Shown one piece after another: positions 1 through 9,750 of a DNA stretch of 14,179 bases (its first letter is position 1; the number at the start of each line of letters is the position of its first letter). The stretch is taken from NCBI GenBank assembly GCA_030152105.1, contig JASLIH010000225.1, positions 1 to 14,179 of the forward strand. The letters are read 5' to 3'. The position numbers were made by a program, and so were the translations under genes. The notes under the pieces were generated by a model. That model saw only the letters and a list, made by a program, of their open reading frames with translations, had not been told where the DNA came from and did not search any database. The DNA is from Actinomycetes bacterium (GTDB taxonomy: Bacteria; Actinomycetota; CALGFH01).

Positions 1-177
1 CGTCGAGGGCGGGGCGGGGGCGGTCGTGGGCGCGGCCGCCGGCGGGCCGCCGGGCTTGTCCGGCTCCCGCGACCGGGGGTGCTGGAACATCGACCCGATC
101 ACCACCGCGGCCGTGAGCACGATGGCGACCGCCGCCAGCACCCACTCGGCGGTCGCGTGCTCACGGGCATCGGTCAT
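1..177 (-). CDS. Partial single-pass membrane protein, function unknown
   Basis: The minus strand is open from an ATG at 177-175 to the window edge, so only the first 59 residues are visible and the C-terminus is missing. The protein starts MTDAREHATAEW. A hydrophobic stretch follows at about residues 12-31 (core VLAAVAIVLTAAVVIGSMF), enough for one transmembrane helix. Next come a short charged segment and a Pro/Ala/Thr-rich stretch (PPAAAPTTAPAPPS), typical of a linker outside the membrane. I recognise no family. An in-frame ATG 19 codons upstream (234-232) could also be the start, but its added segment is Arg/Pro-rich. Neither start has a strong ribosome binding site. The gene is divergent from the xanthine dehydrogenase operon and may share its control region. 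That this is a real gene rests mainly on the clean helix-plus-linker pattern. Confidence 0.5.
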   Translation of the reverse strand, partial: MTDAREHATAEWVLAAVAIVLTAAVVIGSMFQHPRSREPDKPGGPPAAAPTTAPAPPST

Positions 178-326
178 GGACCGCCTGGCTGCCGCGAGAT
201 GCCGAGGAGGGTACCGGATCGGGCCCCTTCCCATACCTCTCGAGGCTCGCAGCCCCCCCTCACGTGCCGCTAACCGGCCAGGTCCCGGCCAATTTCTACG
301 ATACGGAAGTAACTTTCCAAAGATGC

Positions 327-356
327 TTCACAGCGGCGGACGGCGCTTGTTACAGT
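327..356 (+). promoter_or_regulatory. Candidate sigma-70-type promoter of the xdh operon
   Basis: The 178-427 divergent spacer has an AT-richer core at about 290-365. Within it TTCACA (327-332) and TACAGT (351-356) are 18 bases apart, a fair match to actinobacterial housekeeping -35 and TANNNT -10 elements. Transcription would start near 363, leaving a leader of about 65 bases. Just upstream, AAGT (307-310) and ACTT (312-315) form a small inverted repeat inside GGAAGTAACTTTCC, a possible operator. I see no convincing promoter pointing left for the membrane protein, and nothing else recognisable in the spacer. The assignment rests on pattern only. Confidence 0.4.
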
Positions 357-414
357 CATTCCAACCCCGGTGAGTGCTCGGCCGGGACAGCCCACCCGTC
401 TTCTCCGGGCGAAC

Positions 415-419
415 AGGAG
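415..419 (+). promoter_or_regulatory. Ribosome binding site of xdhA
   Basis: AGGAG lies 8 bases upstream of the ATG at 428. It supports translation starting ahead of the in-frame TGA at 518-520. By contrast, the first in-frame start after that stop, GTG at 638, has no purine-rich site in front of it. The overlapping ATGTGA at 421-426 is a two-codon out-of-frame start/stop and probably means nothing. Confidence 0.6.
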
Positions 420-427
420 CATGTGAG

Positions 428-1869
428 ATGGTCGCCGGCAAGGTCACGATCAACGGGCAGAGCGCGTCGATCACCGATGTGCCGCTCCACACCACGGCGC
501 TGGACTTTCTCCGCGGGTGAGGCCTCACCGGGTCCAAGGAGGGCTGCGCCGAGGGAGAGTGCGGGGCCTGCTCGGTCCTGATCGCGCGTCCCGGCCTCAG
601 CACGTCGACGGAGTGGGTCGCCATCAACGCCTGCCTGGTGCCGATCGCCTCGCTCGACGGCCAGGAGATCGTCACCGCCGAAGGGCTGGGTGAGCCGGAC
701 GCGCTGCACCCCGTGCAACAGGAGATGGCGGTTCGCGGGGGCTCGCAGTGCGGCTACTGCACGCCGGGGTTCATCTGCAGCATGGCCGCCGAGTACTACC
801 GGCCGGATCGCCGCCCCTCCAACGGGAGCGACGGGGGGCCCGACCATGAGCACGGCCCCAACGGCTTCGACCTCCACGCGCTGAGCGGGAACCTGTGCCG
901 CTGCACGGGCTACCGCCCGATCCGGGACGCGGCCTACGCCCTCGGCGCCCCCCCTCCCGACGACGCGTTCGCGGCGCGGCTGAGCGAGCCGCCCACCGAG
1001 CCCGTCGCGACCCGGCTGCGCCACGAAGGCCGCTCGTTCGCCCGGCCCGAGACCCTCGCCGACGCGCTCCGACTGCTGCGCGACGACCCGGGCGCCACCC
1101 TCATCGCCGGTTGCACCGACTGGGGCGTCGAGGTCAATCTCCGGGGCGCCAGGGCGGCGTCGGTCATCGCGATCGACCGCCTTCCCGAGCTTCGCGGCCT
1201 GGTCGTGGACGGCGACCGGATCGAGATCGGCGCGGCCCTGACCCTGACCGAGATCGAGCGCCGGCTCGACGGCCAGGTGCCGTTGATGGCCCAGATGCTC
1301 CCGCAGTTCGCCTCGCGGCTGATCCGCAACGGCGCCACGCTCGGCGGCAACCTCGGCACCGGCTCGCCCATCGGCGACTCGCCGCCGGCGCTGCTCGCCC
1401 TCGAGGCGAGCCTGGTGCTGGCCGGTGTCGACGGCGAGCGGGAGGTCGACCTGTCCGACTACTTCACCGGCTACCGGCAGAGCGTGCGCCGCGCCGACGA
1501 GCTGATCAAGGCGGTGCGCATCCCACTGCCGCTGGCCCGGCTGGCGGCGTTCCACAAGATCGCCAAGCGGCGCTTTGACGACATCTCCAGCGTGGCCATG
1601 GGGTTCGCCCTTGAGGTTGAGGACGGCGTCGTCACGAAGGCCCGCGTCGGGCTCGGCGGGGTCGCGGCGATGCCGATCCGCGCGCTTGCCACCGAGGCGG
1701 CGCTCGAAGGACGGCCGTGGACGCGCGACACGGCGCAGGCCGCCGCTGACGTCCTGCGCGCCGAGGGCACCCCGATCGACGACCACCGGTCGAGCGCGGC
1801 CTACCGGGCCGCCATGCTCGGCCAGAGCCTGCGCAAGCTGTACGCCGAGAGCCCGGAGGAGGTGTCGGC

Positions 1870-1873
<4 letters not shown>
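428..1873 (+). pseudogene. xdhA: Xanthine dehydrogenase small subunit XdhA ([2Fe-2S] + FAD), interrupted by in-frame TGA
   Basis: The small subunit of xanthine dehydrogenase carries electrons from the molybdenum site in XdhB through two [2Fe-2S] clusters to FAD and NAD+. Reading from ATG 428 gives 481 codons, the normal length for XdhA. Codon 31 (518-520) is TGA, inside the conserved sequence FLRG-stop-GLTGSKEGCAEGECGAC. Intact relatives usually have Arg or another residue there, and CGA to TGA is one transition. Downstream everything is conserved: the plant-type cluster Cys at 40, 45, 48 and 69; the second cluster Cys at 108, 111, 157 and 159 (QCGYC, LCRC); and an FAD domain from about 170 on, with GGNLGTGSPIGDSPP and KRRFDDISSVAMG. 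The stop overlaps the xdhB start as ATGA. Restart at GTG 638 would yield 411 residues lacking the first cluster. The gene is either a recent nonsense allele or a single base error. The identification itself is firm. Confidence 0.85.
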
Positions 1874-4300
<2,427 letters not shown>

Positions 4301-4308
<8 letters not shown>

Positions 4309-5128
4309 GACGACCTGGTTCAACGCGGTCGCCCGCCTTCGCTCGCGGCGCGAGCCGGGCGTGCTGGTGACGGTCGCCTCGGTTCGCGGGCACGCCCCGC
4401 GCGACGCCGGCGCCAAGCTCGTGGTCGGCGCCCGGGAGACATGGGGGTCGATCGGCGGCGGCAACGTCGAGATGGTGGCGATCGACCGGGCCCGGGAGCT
4501 GCTCGCCGACCCCGACGGGAAACCCTCCCTGTTCGAGACGTCGCTGTCGGACAAGGCGCCGTACGAGCACGGCGTTCAGTGTTGCGGAGGAACGGTCACG
4601 GTGCTGCTCGAGCCGCTGCCCGTCGTGCCCGCCGTGGCGATCTTCGGCGTTGGCCACGTCGGGTTCGAGCTGGCGCGCATCCTCGCCCGGCACGACATCG
4701 AGTTGCACCTGGTCGACAGCCGCCCCGAGCAGCTGACCGACGAGCGATTGGCGCCACTGTCGGACGCGGTGGCGAACGTCCACGTCCACCGGGTCCCGCT
4801 GCTCCCGGAGATCGTCCTGGGTGAGCTCCCGCCGGGCACCCACGCGCTGATCATGACCCACGACCACGCCGAGGACGCGGCGCTGTGCGACGCCGTCCTC
4901 CGCGGCGGCGTCCTCGGCTCGATCGGACTGATCGGCTCCGCGGGGAAATGGGCCCGGTTCCAGCGGATGCTGGCCGAGAGCGGCCACGACAGGTCGTCGA
5001 TCGACCGGATCCGCACACCCATCGGGCTGGCCGAGATCACCGGCAAGGAGCCGGCGACGATCGCCGTGAGCGTCGCGGCCGACCTGCTGCTGACCTTCGA
5101 GCGCGAGCGGTCCGCCGCGCGGAGCTGA
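4301..5128 (+). CDS. xdhC: Xanthine dehydrogenase accessory protein XdhC
   Basis: XdhC binds the molybdenum cofactor, protects it while the terminal sulfur is added, and inserts it into XdhB. It is not part of the final enzyme. The 275-residue product has the family layout. An N-terminal region has VLVTVASVRGHAPRDAGAKLVV and WGSIGGGNVE, then QCCGGTV near residue 95. A Rossmann-like half (IFGVGHVGFELARIL, near 114) and the C-terminal block MTHDHAEDAALCDAVL ... GSIGLIGSAGKWARF ... RIRTPIGL follow. I chose ATG 4301 because the family starts close to this W..AV..L segment. The in-frame upstream start at 4190 would add 37 low-complexity Ser/Thr/Pro residues and a 119-base overlap with xdhB. With 4301 the overlap is 8 bases, and weak ribosome binding suggests coupling to xdhB translation. 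Confidence 0.93.
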
Positions 5129-5132
5129 TCAC

Positions 5133-6413
5133 ATGACGCTGTACCGCGCCCAGGTGATGGACACTCCCGACGATCCGTTCCGCGGCGGGGAGCTGCGGGC
5201 CGACGCCGACGCGGGAGTGCTCGTCGACGACGGCATGATCGTCGAACGCGGGTCCTACGCGGACGTTCGACGGGAACATCCCGGCGAGACAGTCGTCGAC
5301 CTACGCTCCGGCCTGTTGCTGCCCGGGTTCGTCGACACCCACGTGCACCACCCGCAGGTGCGGGCCATCGGCGCGCTGGGAATGCCGCTGCTGGAGTGGC
5401 TCGATCGATACGCCCTCCCGGAGGAGGCGAGGCTGGCCGACATTGCGTACGCCCGGGAGATCGCGGACGAGTTCACCGCGGCGCTGATCGACTCGGGCAC
5501 GACGACCGCGCTGGTCTTCGGGTCGCACTTCGCGCCCGCGGTCGACCTTCTCTTCCAGAAGGCCACCGAGCTCGGCCTTCGGATCACCTGTGGCCTCGTC
5601 GTCGGCGACCGCATGCTGCGACCGGAGCTGCATACGACCGCGCAACGCGCCTACGACGAGGCGCTGGAGCTGGCGGGGCGATGGCACCAGGAGGGCCGCA
5701 CCCGGTATGCGGTCACGCCGCGGTTCTCGTTGTCCTGTACCGACGAGCTGCTCGAAGCATGCTCGGCCGCGAAGAACGACATCGAGGGCTCCTGGTTCAC
5801 CTCGCACATCAACGAGAACCCGGCGGAGATCACTAAGGTGCGGGAGCTGTTCGGCTGTGGCTACCTCGACAGTTATGACCGCCACGGTCTGGTCGACCCC
5901 CACAGCGTCTTCGCGCACAACGTGCACCCGACGGACACCGAGCTGAAGCTCCTGGCCGCCACCGGCGCGTCCGTCGCCCACTGCCCGACGAGCAACGCCG
6001 CGCTCGGGAGCGGGCTGTTCCCGCTCGACCGCCACCTGTCATCCGGTGTCCGGGTGGCGCTCGGCTCCGATGTCGGCGCCGGCACCGGGTTCTCGCTGTT
6101 CAAGGAGGGCCTGCAGGCATACTTCCTGCAGCGGTTGCGCGGCCCCGAGGGCGTGCCCATGACATCGGCCCACCTCCTCCACCTGGCCACGGCGGCCGGT
6201 GCCGATGCGCTCGGGTTGCGTGATCAGGTCGGCGACCTCGCTGTTGGCAAGCGCTTCGATGCCGTGTGGCTGGACCCGCCGCCCGGCACCCCGCTGGCGA
6301 TCGGCCTGCGGCACGCGGACGGGCCCTCCGACGCACTCGCGAAGGCGTTTGCGCTCGCGACACCCCACGACGTGCGGGGCGTGTGGGTCGACGGTGAACG
6401 GGTCAAGGGCTGA
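5133..6413 (+). CDS. guaD: Guanine deaminase
   Basis: This zinc amidohydrolase converts guanine to xanthine and ammonia, feeding XdhAB directly. It has 426 residues, close to the E. coli and human enzymes. The metal-binding set is complete: PGFVDTHVHHPQ with H70 and H72, H225 and catalytic E228 in SHINE, H262 in FAHNVH, and D313 in GSDVGAGTG. The family-specific stretch IGALGMPLLEWLDRYALPEE near residue 80 separates it from other amidohydrolases such as atrazine chlorohydrolases. VTPRFSLSCTDELL near 195 is another guanine deaminase hallmark. The ATG follows the xdhC stop by 4 bases, with GGAG at 5121-5124, 8 bases upstream, so it is the last gene of the purine operon. Nothing suggests truncation. 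Confidence 0.95.
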   Translation: MTLYRAQVMDTPDDPFRGGELRADADAGVLVDDGMIVERGSYADVRREHPGETVVDLRSGLLLPGFVDTHVHHPQVRAIGALGMPLLEWLDRYALPEEARLADIAYAREIADEFTAALIDSGTTTALVFGSHFAPAVDLLFQKATELGLRITCGLVVGDRMLRPELHTTAQRAYDEALELAGRWHQEGRTRYAVTPRFSLSCTDELLEACSAAKNDIEGSWFTSHINENPAEITKVRELFGCGYLDSYDRHGLVDPHSVFAHNVHPTDTELKLLAATGASVAHCPTSNAALGSGLFPLDRHLSSGVRVALGSDVGAGTGFSLFKEGLQAYFLQRLRGPEGVPMTSAHLLHLATAAGADALGLRDQVGDLAVGKRFDAVWLDPPPGTPLAIGLRHADGPSDALAKAFALATPHDVRGVWVDGERVKG

Positions 6414-6443
6414 CGGGGCGCTCCCCCAGGGAATGTTGCATCG

Positions 6444-6457
6444 GCAAGTATCCTTGC
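6444..6457. promoter_or_regulatory. Operator-like inverted repeat upstream of the pirin gene
   Basis: GCAAG (6444-6448) and CTTGC (6453-6457) are a perfect 5-base inverted repeat around TATC. TTGCA also occurs twice, at 6436-6440 and 6454-6458, 18 bases apart. The spacing suits a dimeric repressor such as a MarR or TetR type, but no regulator gene is in the window. TTGCAC at 6454 could be a -35 with a poor -10 (TAGTTG, 6477-6482). Confidence 0.3.
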
Positions 6458-6460
6458 ACT

Positions 6461-6476
6461 CGGGGAAGGATCCCCG
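6461..6476. repeat. Short perfect hairpin CGGGGA-AGGA-TCCCCG between guaD and pirin
   Basis: A 6-base-pair stem with a 4-base loop, 48 bases after the guaD stop and 23 bases before the pirin ATG. There is no following T-run, so an intrinsic terminator is only weakly supported. It could instead be a protein-binding palindrome or part of the pirin leader. Confidence 0.35.
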
Positions 6477-6499
6477 TAGTTGAACGACAAGGAGCGGTC

Positions 6500-7471
6500 A
6501 TGCCAGCCATCAGCGCCGACACCGTGGCCCTGCCGCGGGTCCCCGACCCCGACCCGACCGCTGTCGACCGCCCCGTGGTCTCGGTCACCACGGCCCCGTC
6601 CGGCTTCGAGGGTGAGGGCTTCCCCGTGCGGCGGGCGTTCGCCGGGGTCGACCTGGCCGCCCTGGACCCGTTCGTGCACATGGACCAGATGGGCGAGATC
6701 GACTACGCCCCGGGCGAGCCCAAGGGCACGCCCTGGCACCCCCACCGCGGGTTCGAGACGGTCACCTACATGATCGACGGGGTCTTCCGGCACCAGGACT
6801 CCAACGGCGGCGGCGGCCTGATCACCGACGGCGACACCCAGTGGATGACCGCCGGCGGCGGGATCCTCCACATCGAGGCCCCGCCCGAGGAGGTGGTGAT
6901 GCGCGGCGGGCTGTTCCACGGCTTCCAGCTCTGGGTCAACCTGCCCGCCCGGCTCAAGATGACCCCGCCCCGCTACCAGGACATCCGCGGGGGCGCGGTG
7001 AAGCTGCTGAGCTCGCCGGACGGCGGCGCCCTGCTGCGGGTGATCGCCGGCGAGGTCGCCGGCCACCAGGGCCCCGGCGTCACCCACACCCCGATCTCGC
7101 TGCTGCACGCCACCCTGGCCCCCGGGGCCCAGCTGCGGCTGCCCTGGCGGCCCGACTTCAACGCCCTGGTCTACGTGCTGGCCGGGTCGGGCGCGGTCGG
7201 CCCCCGCCGGCAGCCGGTCCGCATGGGCCAGCTGGCCGTCTACGGCCCCGGCGACGTGCTCACGGTCGAGGCCACCACCGGCCAGGAGAGCCGCCACCAG
7301 CAGCTCGACGTGCTCATCCTGGGCGGCCAGCCCATCCGCGAGCCCGTGGCCGCCTACGGGCCGTTCGTGATGAACACCCGCGCCGAGCTCATCCAGGCCT
7401 TCGAGGACTTCCAGGCGGGCCGCCTCGGCACCGTCCCGGCCGAGCCCCGCCCGGGCCACGAGGTGCTCTAG
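6500..7471 (+). CDS. Pirin family protein (Fe-binding bicupin)
   Basis: Pirins are iron-binding double-cupin proteins. Some bacterial members, such as E. coli YhhW, oxidise quercetin, while others have regulatory roles, so the substrate here is unknown. The 323-residue product has all four metal ligands of the N-terminal cupin: H80 and H82 in WHPHRGFETVTYM, and H124 and E126 in GGGILHIEAPP. Also present are the hallmark GDTQWMTAG and a C-terminal cupin ending in PIREPVAAYGPFVMNT and AFEDFQAGRLG. AAGGAG at 6489-6494 lies 5 bases before the ATG, fixing the start. The gene is 86 bases downstream of guaD on the same strand with its own putative control elements, so it may be a separate unit. Its stop shares CTAG with the convergent fusion gene. 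Confidence 0.93.
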   Translation: MPAISADTVALPRVPDPDPTAVDRPVVSVTTAPSGFEGEGFPVRRAFAGVDLAALDPFVHMDQMGEIDYAPGEPKGTPWHPHRGFETVTYMIDGVFRHQDSNGGGGLITDGDTQWMTAGGGILHIEAPPEEVVMRGGLFHGFQLWVNLPARLKMTPPRYQDIRGGAVKLLSSPDGGALLRVIAGEVAGHQGPGVTHTPISLLHATLAPGAQLRLPWRPDFNALVYVLAGSGAVGPRRQPVRMGQLAVYGPGDVLTVEATTGQESRHQQLDVLILGGQPIREPVAAYGPFVMNTRAELIQAFEDFQAGRLGTVPAEPRPGHEVL

Positions 7472-9741
7472 GCGCCGGTGACCAGCCGGCGGTGGTCGGC
7501 GAAGACCTCGCCGACGAAGGCGTCGTCCAGCCAGCCGAGGTAGTTGAGCAGGTCGGCCGAGCTGAAGCGGCCCCGCATCAGGTGGCCGTGCTGGAACGCC
7601 CACCTGGCCTGGTCCTCGGGGACGCCGAGGTCCTCGTAGCGCAGCGGGTGGCCGGCCGTGGCCAGGCTCTGGACGACCGCCTCGGGCGGCTGGACCAGCT
7701 CGGCCAGCCGCGCCCGCTGGACCTCCCAGTCGCCGAGGAGCGCCTCGAAGCGTGGGCGGGCGTCCCGCCAGGCGGTCAGCTTGCCCCGGTAGCTGCTCCA
7801 GCATTCCTCGGCCATGGCGCCAGATGGGTCGAGCGGGTCGAAGGTCGCCCGTACCCGCCGCTCGACCTCTCCGGCGTCGGGGTAGCAGGCGTCCAGGTCG
7901 ACCCGCCCCGGCTCCAGGCCCTCCAGCAGCCGGCGCCAGGCGACCGCGCAGACGATCGTGCTCACCCCGCACTGGCAGCCGTGGCTGGCCACCTGGCGGC
8001 CGCTGGGCCGGGCCCGCATGTCGAGCATGTGGCTGACCACGTGCTCATAGCCCGACATGGGCGAGCTCTGGCCGGCCAGAGTCATGGCGAAGCCGCCGAG
8101 GGCGGCCAGCTTGGCCAGGGTCTCGGCGCCCTCCAGGCCTCGGTCGGCGAACGCCGCCCGCCCGGTGGTGAAGAACTGGTCGCGGACGTCGGCCAGGACG
8201 TCGAAGGACGCCGGGGTGTAGGACGACAGGCCGAGCTCGGCGCCGAGGCGCCAGTCGCCGAAGGAGACGGCGATCACGGCCAGGTCCCCGATCCCGCCGA
8301 GGGTGGAGTCGGCCGGCGCGTCCCGCAGGACCCGCCCGTCCAGGACCAGGGCGTCGGGCAGCCGCGACGGCCAGGTCCGCTTGACCCCGTCCTTGGTGAT
8401 GGTGGCCATGCCCGACCCGAAGGCGATCACCGAGTTGGCCGTCTGCACCACCACCAGCGGGAGGTGCTCGCCGTGCTCCTCGGTGTGCAGGTGGCAGGCG
8501 TGCTTGGTCACGTCGCACAGCTTGCCCGAGCCGAGCGCGACCACCGCCCGGCCCCCGCCGAGGTGCCCGCGGACCTGGTCGACCTCGGCGAAGTCGGACT
8601 CCATGTGGCCGTGGCCGTCGCCCAGCTCCAGCACCTCGACGGTGTGCCCGGCCGCCCGCAGGCGCTCGGCGACGAGCGGCTTGAGCCTGGCCCCGTCGCG
8701 GGTGAACGGCCGGCGGTCCTGGGTCACGAGCACGCCCGACCCGGCGGATCCCAGACGCTCCAGGATGGCCGGGAGGGCGTCGAGGGCGTCCGGGCCGGCC
8801 TCGACGATCCGGAGGCCGTCAAGGGCGGGCGCGTCCCCGTCCAGTGCGTCCCGGACGGCGTCCATGTCGGCCGGGTCGAGCCGCAGCCCGGGCCGGGCGC
8901 CGGGGCGGCCGGCGGGCGGGCCCCCGGGCAGCAGCTGGTCGATGCGGTCGAGGACCAGGTCGGGGGCGTCGCCGGGGGCCAGGCCGGCCAGGTCCCCGGC
9001 CCGGGTGTCGCCGGTCAGGACCAGGGCGGCGGTGACGCCGGCGTCAAGGGCCATGCGGATGTCGGTGGTCAGCCGGTCCCCGACCATCACGCAGTCGGCC
9101 GCCGCCACCCCCAGCCCGGCCAGGGCGGCCTCGAGCATGGCCGGGTCGGGCTTGCCGGTGGTCGTCTCGCAGACCACGCCGGTGCAGGCCTCGATGGCGG
9201 CGACGATGGCGGCGCAGTCGGGCTCGGCGCGGCCGCCCGGGAGGGGGCAGTAGCGGTCCGGGTTGGTGGCGACCAGCCGGGCCCGGCGGTGGAACCAGAT
9301 GGCGTCGAAGGCGATCTGGAGCTTCTCGTAGGTGAAGCCGCGGTCGTAGCTGGCCACCACCACGTCGATCTCTGCCGGGTCGCTGGAGGTGCGGATGCCG
9401 GCCCGCTCAAAGGCCCGGTGCAGGGGGGCCTCGGCGATCGGGTAGACGACCGCCCCGGGGGCGTGCTCCAGCAGCCAGCGGGTCATGGTGACCACGGTGT
9501 TGACGATCTCGCCGGCCGGGGTGGGCAGGCCGAGGCGGGTCAGCTTGGCCGCGTACTGCTCGGGGTCGCTGGTCGGGTTGTTGGACAGGAACCGCACCGG
9601 CAGGCCCCGCTCCCGCAGGGCCCGGATCAGCCGCCCGGCCCCCGGCAGCAGCTCGTCGCCCAGGTAGATGGTGCCGTCGAGGTCGAACAGGTAGGCCGCG
9701 TACAGCCGGTCAGGGGCGCGAGGAGCGGATGGCCGGGGCAT
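7468..9741 (-). CDS. Fused HAD-IIA phosphatase and glycerol-1-phosphate dehydrogenase-like protein (AraL-AraM-type fusion)
   Basis: A single 757-residue reading frame joins two enzymes. Residues about 14-270 are a HAD-IIA (NagD/AraL type) phosphatase: DLDGT with nucleophile D20 and acid D22, S53 in FLSNN, K197 in TGKPD, and GDRLTTD with D222 and D227. A Gly/Pro linker (about 272-285) leads to an iron-alcohol-dehydrogenase fold like AraM/EgsA, which reduces dihydroxyacetone phosphate to sn-glycerol 1-phosphate. It has a nucleotide-binding GSG at 404-406, VKRTWPSRLPDA near 453, and metal ligands D486 (GGIGD), H567 (SGYEHVVSH) and H587 (ASHGCQCGV). The Asp of the usual SxDG motif is I439. The joint activity is inferred, perhaps dihydroxyacetone phosphate to glycerol 1-phosphate to glycerol. 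The gene follows the E2 gene by 9 bases without a clear ribosome binding site, so it is probably the operon's last gene. Confidence 0.85.
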   Translation of the reverse strand: MPRPSAPRAPDRLYAAYLFDLDGTIYLGDELLPGAGRLIRALRERGLPVRFLSNNPTSDPEQYAAKLTRLGLPTPAGEIVNTVVTMTRWLLEHAPGAVVYPIAEAPLHRAFERAGIRTSSDPAEIDVVVASYDRGFTYEKLQIAFDAIWFHRRARLVATNPDRYCPLPGGRAEPDCAAIVAAIEACTGVVCETTTGKPDPAMLEAALAGLGVAAADCVMVGDRLTTDIRMALDAGVTAALVLTGDTRAGDLAGLAPGDAPDLVLDRIDQLLPGGPPAGRPGARPGLRLDPADMDAVRDALDGDAPALDGLRIVEAGPDALDALPAILERLGSAGSGVLVTQDRRPFTRDGARLKPLVAERLRAAGHTVEVLELGDGHGHMESDFAEVDQVRGHLGGGRAVVALGSGKLCDVTKHACHLHTEEHGEHLPLVVVQTANSVIAFGSGMATITKDGVKRTWPSRLPDALVLDGRVLRDAPADSTLGGIGDLAVIAVSFGDWRLGAELGLSSYTPASFDVLADVRDQFFTTGRAAFADRGLEGAETLAKLAALGGFAMTLAGQSSPMSGYEHVVSHMLDMRARPSGRQVASHGCQCGVSTIVCAVAWRRLLEGLEPGRVDLDACYPDAGEVERRVRATFDPLDPSGAMAEECWSSYRGKLTAWRDARPRFEALLGDWEVQRARLAELVQPPEAVVQSLATAGHPLRYEDLGVPEDQARWAFQHGHLMRGRFSSADLLNYLGWLDDAFVGEVFADHRRLVTGA

Positions 9742-9750
9742 CGGGGCCGG

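Noticed and set aside
518..560. TGA in xdhA as a selenocysteine codon
   Set aside because: Homologues do not have Cys at this place, which precedes the cluster ligands, and the bases after TGA form only a weak 4-pair stem, not a convincing SECIS element.
6461..6476. Intrinsic terminator after guaD
   Set aside because: The stem is short and no T-run follows, so it is listed only as a hairpin.
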